Below are positions 44,732-55,310 of a stretch of DNA of 64,000 nucleotides, piece by piece. The stretch comes from Laburnicola sp. R22_1 (lineage: Eukaryota; Ascomycota; Dothideomycetes; Pleosporales; Didymosphaeriaceae): positions 558,001 to 622,000 of the forward strand of contig JACONQ010000020.1 of the NCBI GenBank assembly GCA_014281115.1, given 5' to 3'. The notes beneath the pieces are model-generated. The model was not told the origin of the DNA. It ran no database searches and saw only the letters and a program-made list of their open reading frames with translations. The position numbers and the translations under genes are program-made. The stretch's first letter is position 1; each line of letters starts with the position of its first letter.

Positions 44732-44835
44732 ATTTATATATAAATTATAACTATAGTATATAGTATATAGTATACACTATAAGCTATACTACTAGGTACG
44801 CGTAGTACAATACATTAGATACGCTAATCATTCAC

Positions 44836-45123
44836 CTAAAACTTCCTACCAAAGAACGAGGCCCGCCTATTCACACTCACAGGCGTCAAGCGAATGCATT
44901 CCAAACGGCTTGTGAATGGTTTGGCAGGCTTGCAAGGGATAATACTCAACAAAATCTTCCCTCGCAGCTCCAAGGTTACCTTCCGGGGACGAATCAACGG
45001 TGCGTGAAATGGGACTGGTCCACTCACTACGCTGTCACTTGGGACAGAAGAGGCGTATGATTGTGTTAGTGTGATCAATACATTGATTAGGAAAGAGGAT
45101 GTCGAAAGTGCGGGCATCGACAT
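44836..45123 (-). CDS. Possible small secreted protein, 95 aa (uncertain)
   Basis: An ATG-started frame in normal-GC DNA. Its N-terminus, MSMPALSTSSFLINVLITLT, looks like a signal peptide; the remainder is basic with two cysteines and has no recognised domain. It lies divergent to the DUF1996 gene. It could equally be a chance frame in 5' flanking DNA; transcript evidence would decide. Confidence 0.25.
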   Translation of the reverse strand: MSMPALSTSSFLINVLITLTQSYASSVPSDSVVSGPVPFHAPLIRPRKVTLELRGKILLSIIPCKPAKPFTSRLECIRLTPVSVNRRASFFGRKF

Positions 45124-45885
45124 AATTGTCAGCAAGGGCCTCCTGCCTCCACAGCTCGAGACGGCATTGTGACGAGGTAGAACGTAAACTTGCACCCGTT
45201 CACAACAGCAAAATAACCTTGAGACCTATTAGTCCATGGGTCAATAGTAGCAATGGACTAATGACAGTTGTGTCCAGTTTCTTCATCGAGCATCGATATA
45301 TTTGTCAGTCCCTGAGCAATATGCATGTCACTATAGTCTCTTGCAGCATACGTCATTTGGCTGGGTCCAAATGCACAGCACACATTCCTCCACGTTTCCA
45401 CGTTGTGAATATACCCAAAAAAATATTCCAGAAGTGTTCTTCTCACGTAACAGAACCCAGTTGCAACCCATACCATTGGTTGACCTTCACAACTTATTTA
45501 AAATTATATGCAGCATAGATTCGAAGTGATATCTTTCCACGTTTCCCACCCGGAACTAGTATATTGAGCCTGCCATCTCTGGGTCTCCCCTTGTCCATGG
45601 GATTTTACTGGATGAATGTGATGTCTACCAATGTGACCGCTTTTAGCCGATACGCTCTCCGCCAAACGTCGATATTGCGAACAACCGACCGTTAATTGCC
45701 GAAACCACATGGAAAAAAATGTATATGCAGAATGCAACAAGTCAATACGTGTGGGGCATTGTGGGAGCAACCTGGGTGACTCTTGTACGACCACCGCCTA
45801 TCCATATGAAGCCCCAGTGAACCACCGCAAGATACATCGCTACTTTCTTGCACAGTTGAATCGTACCCTGCAAACTCAGGCGACC
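45124..45885. other. Upstream region of the DUF1996 gene
   Basis: Normal-composition DNA holding the presumed promoter. Overlapping short frames on both strands show no domain and are taken as chance. Confidence 0.45.
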
Positions 45886-47327
45886 ATGATCTTTTCAACT
45901 CTCGTTTTCGCGGCGACTGCTGCAGCCTTGCCCCAATTTGGCGGCGGCGGTGGCTTCACTATGCTGCGATTTGGTTGCTCGGAGGTAATCATAGATCGCA
46001 TCGATCCGCTCGTCAATCCAGGTGTTGCGCCTTCGCCGCACATGCACCAGGTACATTCTCCAACTGATTTTTCTTCTGTGTGAATCAATTTCACTAATAT
46101 GCACAGGTCGTTGGTGGAAACTCGTTCAATACGACCATGCAAGTCACCGACATTAGCAAGAGCTCGACCTGCACTACGTGCGGATACTCGGAAGACGTAC
46201 GTGTTCTGGTGGAAGCAGAGTAATCTGATGGCATGTATGCTGATGCATGTATGCTGACACTTCGAAGTTCTCCAACTACTGGACCGCGAATCTATATTTT
46301 AAGGCGAAGAACGGCACATACAAGCGGGTGCCTCAGGTTGGGTATGTATTTTCCAAAGGTACGCATGGATTTCGCTCACGACCTGTGTAGGGATCTCTTC
46401 AATGACAAATACACCGGAAAGACCAAGGGCGGATTTGTAGTGTACTATGTGTCTCCTGGCAAGGGACAGGTGACGGCCTTCAAGCCTGCAAGTCCTCTGT
46501 GAGTTGACGCTAGCTTCTTCACTGACAAGCCGCAGGGTTTCCGCATGCTCGTTGGTGACGCAAACAACCGTGTATCCAAAAACTTGAAGTCGCAGACATG
46601 CTTCCGCTGCTACAACGGCCCGAACTTTGGAGGAGACAACGCGGCACCATGCCAGGACCCTAGGTATAAGCCCCTTGCGTTCCTATTCCAGGATTGTGCT
46701 GACTGATATAGCCTGGATACCGAGGGGTTACCGAAAGGCGCCTGCCCTGGTGGCATTCGATCCAACATCTTGTATCCCACATGTTGGAATGGCGTTGATT
46801 TAGACTCGCCGAACCACCAGGACCACGTTGCGTACCCGAAGAACGGACCTGCTCTCTTCACTGGTACTAGCACTGGGGGGGACTGCCCTTCGACTCACCC
46901 TGTCAGGATTCCGCAGGTCATGCTCGAGGTATGCTTCATCTCATCCTAGTTGGACATGCATGCTCTAACGTGACTGCAGATTGTCTGGGACACAACGCAA
47001 TTCAACAACAAAGCAGACTGGCCCGCCGATGGATCCCAGCCCTTCGTTCTCAGTACCGGCGACGACACGGGATTTGGTCAGCACGGAGGTGCGTATACGC
47101 CGCCGAAAAAGCTCCCATGTAGCTAACAGGTACCAGACTACGTGTTCGGCTGGAAGGACGATTCGCTGCAGAAGGCAATGGATGACGCGAAGGGCTGCAT
47201 GGGAGCCAACTGTGGAGGACTCAAGACACAGCAGCCAGAAGCAGGCAACGCCTGCAGGGTGCCGAGACGCGTCCACGAAGATGAGAACGGGTGGTTGACA
47301 GAGCTCCCGGGCATGTCGGAGATGTAG
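45886..47327 (+). CDS. Secreted DUF1996-domain protein, eight exons
   Basis: Join 45886..46050, 46107..46196, 46268..46341, 46391..46487, 46536..46663, 46712..46928, 46980..47088, 47137..47327 gives 356 residues in frame. The start is MIFSTLVFAATAAALPQ, a signal peptide; the frame is open further upstream but without sense. The DUF1996 (PF09362) pattern covers the mature protein: GCSEVIIDRIDPLVNPG, SPHMHQ|VVGGNSFN, CTTCGYSED|FSNYW, YKRVPQ, VTAFKP|GFRMLVGDANNR, GGIRSNILYPTCWNGVDLDS, HQDHVAYP, CPSTHPVRIPQ, SQPFVLSTGDDTGFGQHG|DYVFGW. Introns are 48-71 nt, six of them GT-AG. Intron 4 (46488-46535) uses donor GCAAGT, forced by frame and family match, and intron 2 ends in AAG. DUF1996 proteins are secreted fungal proteins of unsettled function, sometimes carrying WSC domains; none is seen here. 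Intact, in a gene island between repeat blocks. Confidence 0.88.
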
Positions 47328-47336
47328 ACGGCGCAG

Positions 47337-47440
47337 TTGTTCACCGTGCTGTATAACCTTCTCTCTTCAAACTCGTAGCTGTTACAGTTTGTTCACCGTG
47401 CTGTGTAACCTTCTCCCTTCAAACTCGTAGCTGTTATAGA
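47337..47440. repeat. 52-bp tandem duplication in the DUF1996 3' region
   Basis: Two copies of a 52-bp unit starting TTGTTCACCGTGCTGT and ending CTCGTAGCTGTTA, at 47337 and 47389, with three single-base differences, starting about 10 nt after the stop codon. Confidence 0.8.
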
Positions 47441-47489
47441 ATTATTTAACTTCGGTGTTAGGCATTCACAAGTCTTATACTGTAAGGGC

Positions 47490-48200
47490 TGGTCGGCTTG
47501 CCAAACACCTTTTTTAACCTTTTTTTTTAGTTTAAGGTTAAAGTAGGTTAAGATAGAAGGTTATTATGTACTATATATAGCACCTAATTCTAATTAAAGA
47601 CTAACCTTAAATACTACCTAATAACGCAATAATAGTTTAAACTTACTTACACTCTATTTACACCTTGTAAGCTTCTAACCTATATAAGGTTTACTTATAG
47701 TATACATAGCATATCTAGCTTATTACTATTACTATTATTAGTTATTTGCGCTTATATACCGCTTATATAGTATACTTGCTTAGATAAGCTAACTTAATAG
47801 CGATAATAGCAATAATAGCTAGGAGGATCTTGCAGATCTATGCAACGCTCTTATTATACTAAAGCTTATTAATAAAGATCTTACTATTCTCCTTTTACGT
47901 CTTCTCCTAGAGGATTCTATTACTAATAAGAAGTAATTGCGTCTACTAGTATAGGAATATAATTATTCTATTCTTAGTAAACTAAACTAGCTACTAACCT
48001 AACTAGTAGATAAGAATGGCCTTATAAATAGTTAAGTATACCTATTTCTTACGCTAGATAAGCATCTTATAAATAGAATAGAACTCTAGTATAATTATTA
48101 TCTAGGTAATAGTTATACAGAACTCTAGTGTGTACTTTTTAGCATTAGTAAGTATCTTAGCATTGGCAAGGCCGCTATTAATACCTAGGTAGATAGTAGG
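47490..48200 (-). repeat. Repeat family D copy, reversed
   Basis: Reverse of 39433-39965: GTCGGCTTGCCAAACACC, TTTAAGGTTAAAGTAGGTTA and TTAAAGACTAACCTTAAATA. It marks the right edge of the gene island. No coding frame. Confidence 0.45.
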
Positions 48201-48229
48201 GTATAGAGAGATAGTGGAAGATTTATTAA

Positions 48230-48632
48230 AAACAATCTTAATATAGCAATAGAGTAATAGTATATTTAGTATATATTAATTTTGACCTACTTATAAGAAA
48301 TAGTATATACCTATTAATATAACTTATATTATTTATAATAATTAGAATAGTAGAGAATAGAAATAGATACCTATAGTGTGGTAGTATTAAAGCTATTTTA
48401 TCCACACTCTCCTAAAGTTCTATGTAGCCTTTTTATAAAAAATTTACTTATAGAAGCAGCCCTACGCTAAAACTGCTAACGCTACTAAGCTCGCTTAGTA
48501 GTTTAAACGCGCATTTTTATAACCACCTTTTTATACATTTTTTAATTACTAAGCAGGGGCTCTGCTTTTTTTATTATGTTATTTAAGATAAAAACCTTTA
48601 TTATTCTACCTCTAGGTAGTTAATTAATAATA
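48230..48632 (+). mobile_element. Extended SR1 copy
   Basis: The same ~200-bp extension as 22905-23237 and 38748-39140, then head (CTAAGCTCGCTTAGTAG, AAACGCGC), then the SR1 body to TTAATTAATA. Boundaries approximate. Confidence 0.5.
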
Positions 48633-48719
48633 TATATAAAGGACTTTTTTTATATATAAATAGTAGCTAAAGATATATGTCTATACTAACTATACTAGTA
48701 TACTAATACTAACTAGAAA

Positions 48720-48826
48720 TATTTTTACGCTCTTTTTAGTTACTAAGTAGGGGGTTTACTTTTTTTATATTATTTAAGATAAAAGCTTTTATCATTCTAT
48801 ACCTAAATAGATTTAATTAACGCTAT
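48720..48826 (+). mobile_element. SR1 short repeat, 107 bp
   Basis: Truncated at the left (TATTTTTACGCTC). Perfect 14-bp direct repeats ATACTAACTAGAAA at 48706-48719 and 48827-48840. Confidence 0.85.
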
Positions 48827-48916
48827 ATACTAACTAGAAAAAGTATTTTTAAAAAGATAAAAAGTATAAAAAGATATAAAAAAGGTAATAAGATATAATT
48901 AATAGAAAGATAAGTA

Positions 48917-49040
48917 TGTATATATTATTAATAAACTACCTAGAAGTAGAATAATAAAGGCTTTTATTTTAAATAATATAATAAAAAATATAAAGTCCGC
49001 TACTTAGTAATAAAAAAGAGTATACAAAATTATAAAAAAG
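48917..49040 (-). mobile_element. SR1 short repeat, RIP-mutated
   Basis: SR1 body recognisable through TACCTAGAAGTAGAATAATA and AAGGCTTTTATTTTAAAT. Duplication not resolved. Confidence 0.5.
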
Positions 49041-49189
49041 TGTTACTAATTAAAAGTATAGGCTTCTTACTTATATTATATTATTCTTTTAGAACTAGTA
49101 TACTTAGTAAGTAAGATTCTAAGTAAGACTATATATATAGCCTTTTTATATACTTATCTTATATTACTTCTCTAGAGTTAATCTATAAT

Positions 49190-49525
49190 ATTATGTAATT
49201 CTAGGCCGACTGTTTAACTAACTACTATATTACGTAATTAATAATTTCTTTAATAATAGTTTTATAGTAATAATTATAATTATAATTATAATAGTAACTA
49301 ACCTAACTATTTTATCACTCTTTTATAGTAGATCTTTCCTTATAACTAGTAAGCTATATACTACTTCTAAGATTTTACTACTACTACTTATCTCCTTTAT
49401 ACTCTTACTACTACTACTTACTCTTATTCTTATTACTTAGTTATAATCTCTTACTATAATAGCACTTTAAATAATTGCTACTACTTTAATAAGCTTTTTA
49501 TACTATTACTATACCTTTAGCGTTA
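49190..49525 (+). repeat. Partial family A copy
   Basis: Corresponds to one end and adjoining interior of family A in the orientation opposite to 37447-38710 (AGTTAATCTATAATATTATG, TAACTAACTACTATATTACG, TACTTACTCTTATTCTTATT). The TAAAGATC end is absent. Confidence 0.5.
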
Positions 49526-49535
49526 TATATATTAT

Positions 49536-49643
49536 GGTTTTTTTGCGACTAAGGGGTTTCTAATAAAAATATTACAATAATAGCAGATGTCCCTCCTGCT
49601 GTTATATACACAGAAAAGCATTTTAAGGTGTTAATAAAAGGGG
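49536..49643 (-). mobile_element. SR2 short repeat, 108 bp
   Basis: GGTTTTTTTGCGACTAAGG to GTGTTAATAAAAGGGG. Perfect 11-bp direct repeats ATATATATTAT at 49525-49535 and 49644-49654. Confidence 0.85.
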
Positions 49644-49941
49644 ATATATATTATAATAAACTCTTTTTTCCTTTTACTTTAGTTTTTACCTTTATAGTTC
49701 TTATTATTATTTATTATTTATTATATTTTTAAGCTTTTATAATATAATTTCTATATTATACTATTATTATACTATAAAGGCCATGTTTTTTTACTAATAT
49801 TTCGGTACTAAATAAGTATTTTATACTTTAAAATTTAGAGATATAAGGCGTAGTAAATTAGCCTAAAGATATTACTAATAGGGTACTTAAAAATAAGCTT
49901 TAAAGGACCTTTTAATAATTATTTTAGTTATATAAGGTTAC

Positions 49942-50108
49942 GCGCCAAGACCGCCAAGCTCGCTTAGCAGTTCGAACGCGCTTTTTTTTATAATTATCTT
50001 TGTTACGCTCTTTTTAATTACTAAGCATAGGGCTCTACTTATTTTATTATGCTTTTTAAGATGAAAGCCTTTATTATCCTACCCCTAGGTAGATTTAATT
50101 AATGCCAC
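49942..50108 (+). mobile_element. SR1 short repeat with most of its head, 167 bp
   Basis: Starts inside the GC-rich head (GCGCCAAGACCGCCAAGC...GCAGTTCGAACGCGC), then the T-run and body to ATGCCAC. Perfect 10-bp direct repeats ATAAGGTTAC at 49932-49941 and 50109-50118. Confidence 0.85.
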
Positions 50109-50374
50109 ATAAGGTTACTAAATTTTTAAAAATTATTTTTAACTTTGCCTAGCTAGTTATCTATATCCTAACTAATCTTAATAATAGCTATATTGCTATA
50201 GATATTAAATGTAGTTATAATATTAATTACTAGAAAGTTATTATATTACTAAATATAATAGATAAAAACTAAAAATTTAATATTCTAGATATTACTAATA
50301 TTATAATACGTAGACTTTATACGCTATATATATAGCAAACTATAGTTACACTATAGCTACTAGATTATAAGTAT

Positions 50375-50496
50375 GTGTGGCGTTAATTTATCTACCTAGA
50401 AGTAGAACGATAAAGACTTTTATCTTAAATAACATAACAAAAAAAGCAGAGCCCCCTACTTAGTAATTAAAAAGAGCGTAAGAAGGTAATTACAAA
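50375..50496 (-). mobile_element. SR1 short repeat, 122 bp
   Basis: GTGTGGCGTTAATTTATC to AAGGTAATTACAAA. Direct repeats AGATTATAAGTAT (50362-50374) and AGATTATATGTAT (50497-50509), one mismatch. Confidence 0.8.
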
Positions 50497-50536
50497 AGAT
50501 TATATGTATAATAACTAAACTATAGTGAAGTGTTTT

Positions 50537-51599
50537 TGTAAAAAGTAGATAAATAGATAAGAAGGTAATCGAGTTAGTATTATTAAACTAGTTAATTAAT
50601 CTTAATAAACTAGTCACCTAGTAATCTATAAATGTGAAAAGTGAATAAATAGATAAGAAGGTAATCGAGTTAGTATTGTTAAACTAGTTGATTAATTTTA
50701 ATAAACTGGCTACCTAGCAATCTGTATAAAAAATAATTTAGACTAACAAATACTTAGTTTTGTATAGTTTAATTATGCCTTTAACTTTTATGCGTGCTAG
50801 TGTTTTAAACTAATATTTAAACTAGTGTTTTATATGTAATAGTATTTTATATACGAGCTATTATTTTATATACAGACTAGTGTTTTATATGCAAGCTATT
50901 ATTTTATATACAAACTATTATTTTATATACAAACTAGTGTTTTATATACAAACTAGTATTTTATATACAAACTAGTGTTTTATATACAAACTAGTGTTTT
51001 ATATACGAGCTATTATTTTATATACAAACTTTGTTTTACTATTACTTAGTTATAACGTTAATAATAAACGCCTTATTATAGAATAATTTATTACTCCTTA
51101 GTTTATTATACGCTAATGTATTTAATATTATAAAATAAGTCTTTTATATATTATATTTTGTTTTTAGTAATAAGTAATTTAATATATATAATATTGCCTT
51201 GTTTAGTATATTCTTTTTAGCAATTACTTAAAATTATTAAAGCGCTTAATTGCAACAAGTTGTCAAAAGTTATTAATTTAGAAATATTAATTACGGGCTT
51301 ATTTATATTATGATAGCGTATTTTATAATATTTATTAGGTTAGTTTTATATTATATTTTGTTTTTAGTTTTAAGTAATTTAATACATATAATACTAGATT
51401 TCTTATAATTATCTTTTAGTAAACTTTTTATGCGTTACTTAAAGTTAACTTTGGCTTTAATTGCAACTTATTATCGGAATAACTATTTTAGTTATTTTTA
51501 GGTAGCTTATAGTTATTTATCTATTTATCTTTTATTATAATAGCGAAATTCTAACATATTATTTTATTATTCATTTTGCTTACTAATATAGTTTTAACA
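50537..51599 (-). repeat. ~1-kb copia-type LTR, inverted relative to its partner
   Basis: Reverse complement of the LTR at 52288-55149. The LTR start TGTTAAAACTATATTAG lies at 51599 reading leftwards and the end near TACTTTTTACA at 50537. It contains an internal ~97-bp duplication (50530-50725) and the ~20-bp TTTTATATACAAACTAG tandem array (50800-51040). Confidence 0.65.
50800..51040. repeat. Tandem array of ~20-bp units inside the LTR
   Basis: About 11-12 units of TTTTATATACAAACTAGTG-type sequence. The mirror array lies at 52860-53110 in the opposite orientation. Confidence 0.7.
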
Positions 51600-51612
51600 C
51601 TTAGGCCTATAC

Positions 51613-51737
<125 letters not shown>

Positions 51738-51744
51738 CCTAACT

Positions 51745-52220
51745 TAATTGGATATATAGACGCTGACTAGGGCGGCGACCTAATGACTAGAATAAGCACT
51801 ACTAGTTTTATATTTACCTTTAATAGAACACCTATTAGTTAGGCTAGTAAACTACAAAAATCGACTGCTTTATTAATATTTAAAGCTGAGTATATGTCTC
51901 TCAAAGAAGCTATAAAAGAATACACCTATTTAATAAATATATATAAACAATTAGAATTAATAAATTATTAAATATAAAAACTCCTAATTTCTTTATATTC
52001 TCTAATAATAAACCTACTATTAATTTAGCATTTAATCCTAAACATCATAGTAAAACTAAACATATTAATATACAATATCACTACGTAAGAGAAAAAATAT
52101 AAGAAAAAATAATAAATCTAGACTATATATATACAAAAGAACAACTAGCAGATATATTAACAAAAGCCCTTAATAATAATACCTATAACTATATATTTCA
52201 AAATCTTAATATAAAATAAA
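51745..52220 (+). pseudogene. Ty1/copia RNase H C-terminal remnant
   Basis: Across stops and shifts it reads GYIDAD*GGDLMTRISTT, KAEYMSLKEAIKEYTYL, SDN-like residues, HHSKTKHINIQYHYVRE-like and KEQLADILTKALNNN-like, the end of copia polyproteins. A GGGGACG polypurine-type tract (52281-52287) precedes the LTR at 52288. Everything upstream of RNase H is missing. Confidence 0.65.
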
Positions 52221-53168
52221 AAGGGTTAAAACTATAATAGTAATAAGCAAAATATCCTAAATAAAGCATATATTGCTTACGGGGACGTATTAAAACTATA
52301 TTAGTAAGTAAAATAAATAATATAATAACATGTTAGAATTTCGCTATTATAATAAAAGATAAATAGATAAATAACTATAAGCTACCTAAAAATAACGAAA
52401 ATAGTCGTTCCAATAATAAGTTACAATTAAAGCCAAAGTTAGCTTTAAGTAACACATAAAAAGTTTACTAAAAGATAATTATAAAAAATCTAATATTATG
52501 TGTATTAAATTACTTAAAACTAAAAACAAAATATAATATAAAACTAACCTAATAAATATTATAAAATACGCTATCGTAATATAAATAAGCTCGTAATTAA
52601 TTTTTCTAAATTAATAACTTTTAATAAACTTGTCGTAATTAAGCGCTTTAACAATTTTGAGCAATTGCTAAAAAGAATATACTAAATAAGGCAATATTAT
52701 ATGTATTAAATTACTTATTACTAAAAACAAAATATAATATATAAAAGACTTATTATATAATATAAAATATATTAGCGTATAATAAACTAAGGAGTAATAA
52801 ATTATTCTATAATAAGGCGTTTATTATTAACGTTATAACTAAGTAATAGTAAAATAAGGTTTGTATATAAAATAATAGCTTGTATATAAAACACTAGTTT
52901 GTATATAAAATATTAGTTTGCATATAAAATAATAGCTTGCATATAAATTACTAGTCTATATATAAAATAATAGCTCGTATATAAAACACTATTATATATA
53001 AAACACTATTATATATAAAACACTATTATATATAAAACACTATTATATATAAAACACTATTATATATAAAACACTATTGTATATAAAACACTATTGCATA
53101 TAAAATACTAGTTTAAACATTAGTTTAAAACACTAGCACGTATAAAAGTTAAAGGCATAATTAAACTA

Positions 53169-55019
53169 ACGTGTTTACAAGCGTGCCGTCAGTACAAGCG
53201 AGCCGTCAACCCTACCAACTTTCTACACTTAAAAAGCCACGTAGTTTAACAACACATCAAAATTCTATTAATATAATAGCTTTCCTAAATCAAGCAGTAT
53301 CTATAGAAGCCTTCTTGCACGTACGTGAGTTGTGCCCAGGCTCCCTGCAGCGCGTGCAGCGCGCTGAAGCCTGCCGGCTCGCACCTGACCGCGCCTGGCT
53401 ATACCGCGTTTCTCCCTCTAGTTGCTGCTCAACAGCCTTCTAAGCAATAATATCCTCTCCCTCTGCCTTTAATAGAGTGCCTCGCTTCTAGATCCGCTTC
53501 TTTTTGCGCTGTTTACGCGTTATAGCTGCCTTATTTGCCCTTTGTAGACTAGCTATCTTATCGCGCATAATCGCTATTAAATGTGCCATTCTCTTAGCCC
53601 CTCTTGTAAGCCAATTAAGCGACTGGATAACTGATATAGGAGAGGATCCTTAATACCTTTGGATCCGCTCACGAACTAGAGTTAACTGAGCGCCTAGCTC
53701 GCGCGCGTTGCTTGGTGTTGCAGACTCCCATAGGGTCTCTAGTAGGGCTGCTGGCGACGGCGTACGAAGCTTCACATCAAGCTTTAATATCACCGCCTCT
53801 AGATTGTGTGGGACTAGCCTAGCGCCTTAAAAGCTTGCGCAGATATTCTCCTTTGTAATTGACTGGTCGTAGGCGGCGCGGAAGGCTGGTAGGAACTCAA
53901 GCTTAGTGATATGGTTGATGTGGTCGCGTATCAGGCCCTCGACCTGGCGCCCGTACGCCCGCTTCAACGGCGAGAAACAGCCAACGTCAAGCGGTTGCAG
54001 AAGGTGTGACGAATGTGGCGGCATATAGAGAGTGTAGATCTTGTTCTTCTTGCAGATCTCCTGGAATTCGAGCGAGTTGTGACTCTTATGGCTGTTAAGT
54101 ATTAGTAGCTGACGCGCGCCCACTCTACGCTCTACTGTATGCTTGATAAAATGCCGTAGCCAGGCAACACCAAGCTCGTTCGTAGTCCAGCCATTGTCGC
54201 TAAGACCAATAGCCCAGTTACCTGGTATATCGTCGCCCTCGTACTAGGCAGAGAGGTGGTACTGGCCAGCGAAGATGATAAAGGGCGGGATTGCCCACCC
54301 AGCAGCGTTGATTCCGTGGATCGCCGTCACCCACTCACGATTGCCTGGCTGGATCGCTTTTGGCCGGCCACGCCTCTCTGAGCCAGTAACGACTAGCTGG
54401 GAGGATATTTTACCCATTAGAAAGCCAGTCTTGTCGAAGTTGAAGGTATCCTTGTCGCAGATACCGTAGGTGGCCTTTGTACGTGCTACTAGCTCAAACC
54501 AGGCCTGTATAACTGTCGGGTCCTCGCAGAGGGCTCGCTGTCGATCGTAGGGTCGATTAAATCGCGTTGTGAGGCTGTCTGTTCGCTTAACAAAGTTCCT
54601 AGGCCACTGCTGGCCAACGTGGCCTGCGCTGCGCTTAGTGAGCAGCTTATTCGCCATATCTCGTACAGCACCTAGAGTGGGCGCAAAGCCTCGCGAATCT
54701 AGGTCAAGTATTTGCTCAACAATCACCTCCTCTTCTAGCTTGGTAAGCTTCTTTGATTTGGGCTGGTAATCGCGTCGCGCAGCAATTCCGGCGCGTCAGT
54801 CGCGCAGCGTTGATCGAGGGACGTTAAACGTTAAGGCAGCGCGATTTTCGCTCTAAATCTGATTTTTATTAATAGCTGAGATAGCAAGGAAGATATCTCC
54901 TTCGTTATAGGGCAATTGAGTTGTAGTTGGTTGAGGCATTGTAGTTTGCTTATCGCGCGTTACGGAAAGTTGGTGGAGTTGACGGCTCGCTTGTACTGAC
55001 GGCACGCTTGTAAACACGT
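53169..55019 (-). mobile_element. Pogo/Fot1-type DNA transposon, 1851 bp
   Basis: Inverted repeats of 42 identical bp plus imperfect extension (start ACGTGTTTACAAGCGTGCCG), each with two ACAAGCG-GCCGTCA motifs. TA duplications at 53167-53168 and 55020-55021. GC content higher than the host LTR. Confidence 0.9.
53290..54939 (-). pseudogene. DDE_1 transposase pseudogene with C-terminal zinc knuckle
   Basis: One reading frame from the ATG at 54939 (MPQPTTTQLPYNEGD) to the stop at 53290, broken by several stops. Readable: VGQQWPRNFVKRTDSL (CENPB-type HTH), DTFNFDKTGFLMG (first Asp), LLILNSHKSHNSLEF (second position Asn instead of Asp), MPPHSSHLLQPLDVGCFSPL (third Asp). The C-terminal zinc knuckle reads CTRCREPGHNSRTC (C-x2-C-x4-H-x4-C). 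It is the best reference for the degraded copies at 8856 and 55433. Confidence 0.8.
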
Positions 55020-55149
55020 TATATAAAACTAAGTATTCGTTAGTCTAAATTATTTTCTATATAGATTGCTAGATAGCCAGTCTATTAATATTAATTAACT
55101 AGTTTAATAATACTAACTCAATTACCTTCTTATCTATCTACTTTTCACA

Positions 55150-55308
55150 GTAAGCTACTTAGTAAGCTACTTAGTAAGCTTTAAAAAAATTAGAATTTTT
55201 TTAAAGTATAAAGTTAAAGTGTTTTACGAGATAGTAATTACTAGTTAATATAATAGTATTAATTATACTAAAAGGTCTGCGATGTTTCTCTTCCTAATAT
55301 AATAATAT
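55150..55308. other. AT-rich spacer
   Basis: Short AT-rich spacer with a doubled TAAGCTACTTAG at its start. No gene. Confidence 0.4.
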
Positions 55309-55310
55309 TA

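Larger units (their letters stand above)
52288..55149 (+). repeat. ~1-kb copia-type LTR interrupted by a pogo transposon
   Basis: The LTR begins TATTAAAACTATATTAG (TG changed to TA) right after the polypurine tract and ends CTACTTTTCACA at 55149. The DNA transposon 53169-55019 is inserted in it. It is the inverted twin of 50537-51599. Confidence 0.65.

Noticed and set aside
45126..45518. Several overlapping frames upstream of the DUF1996 gene
   Set aside because: They overlap on both strands, lack domains and fall in the presumed promoter.
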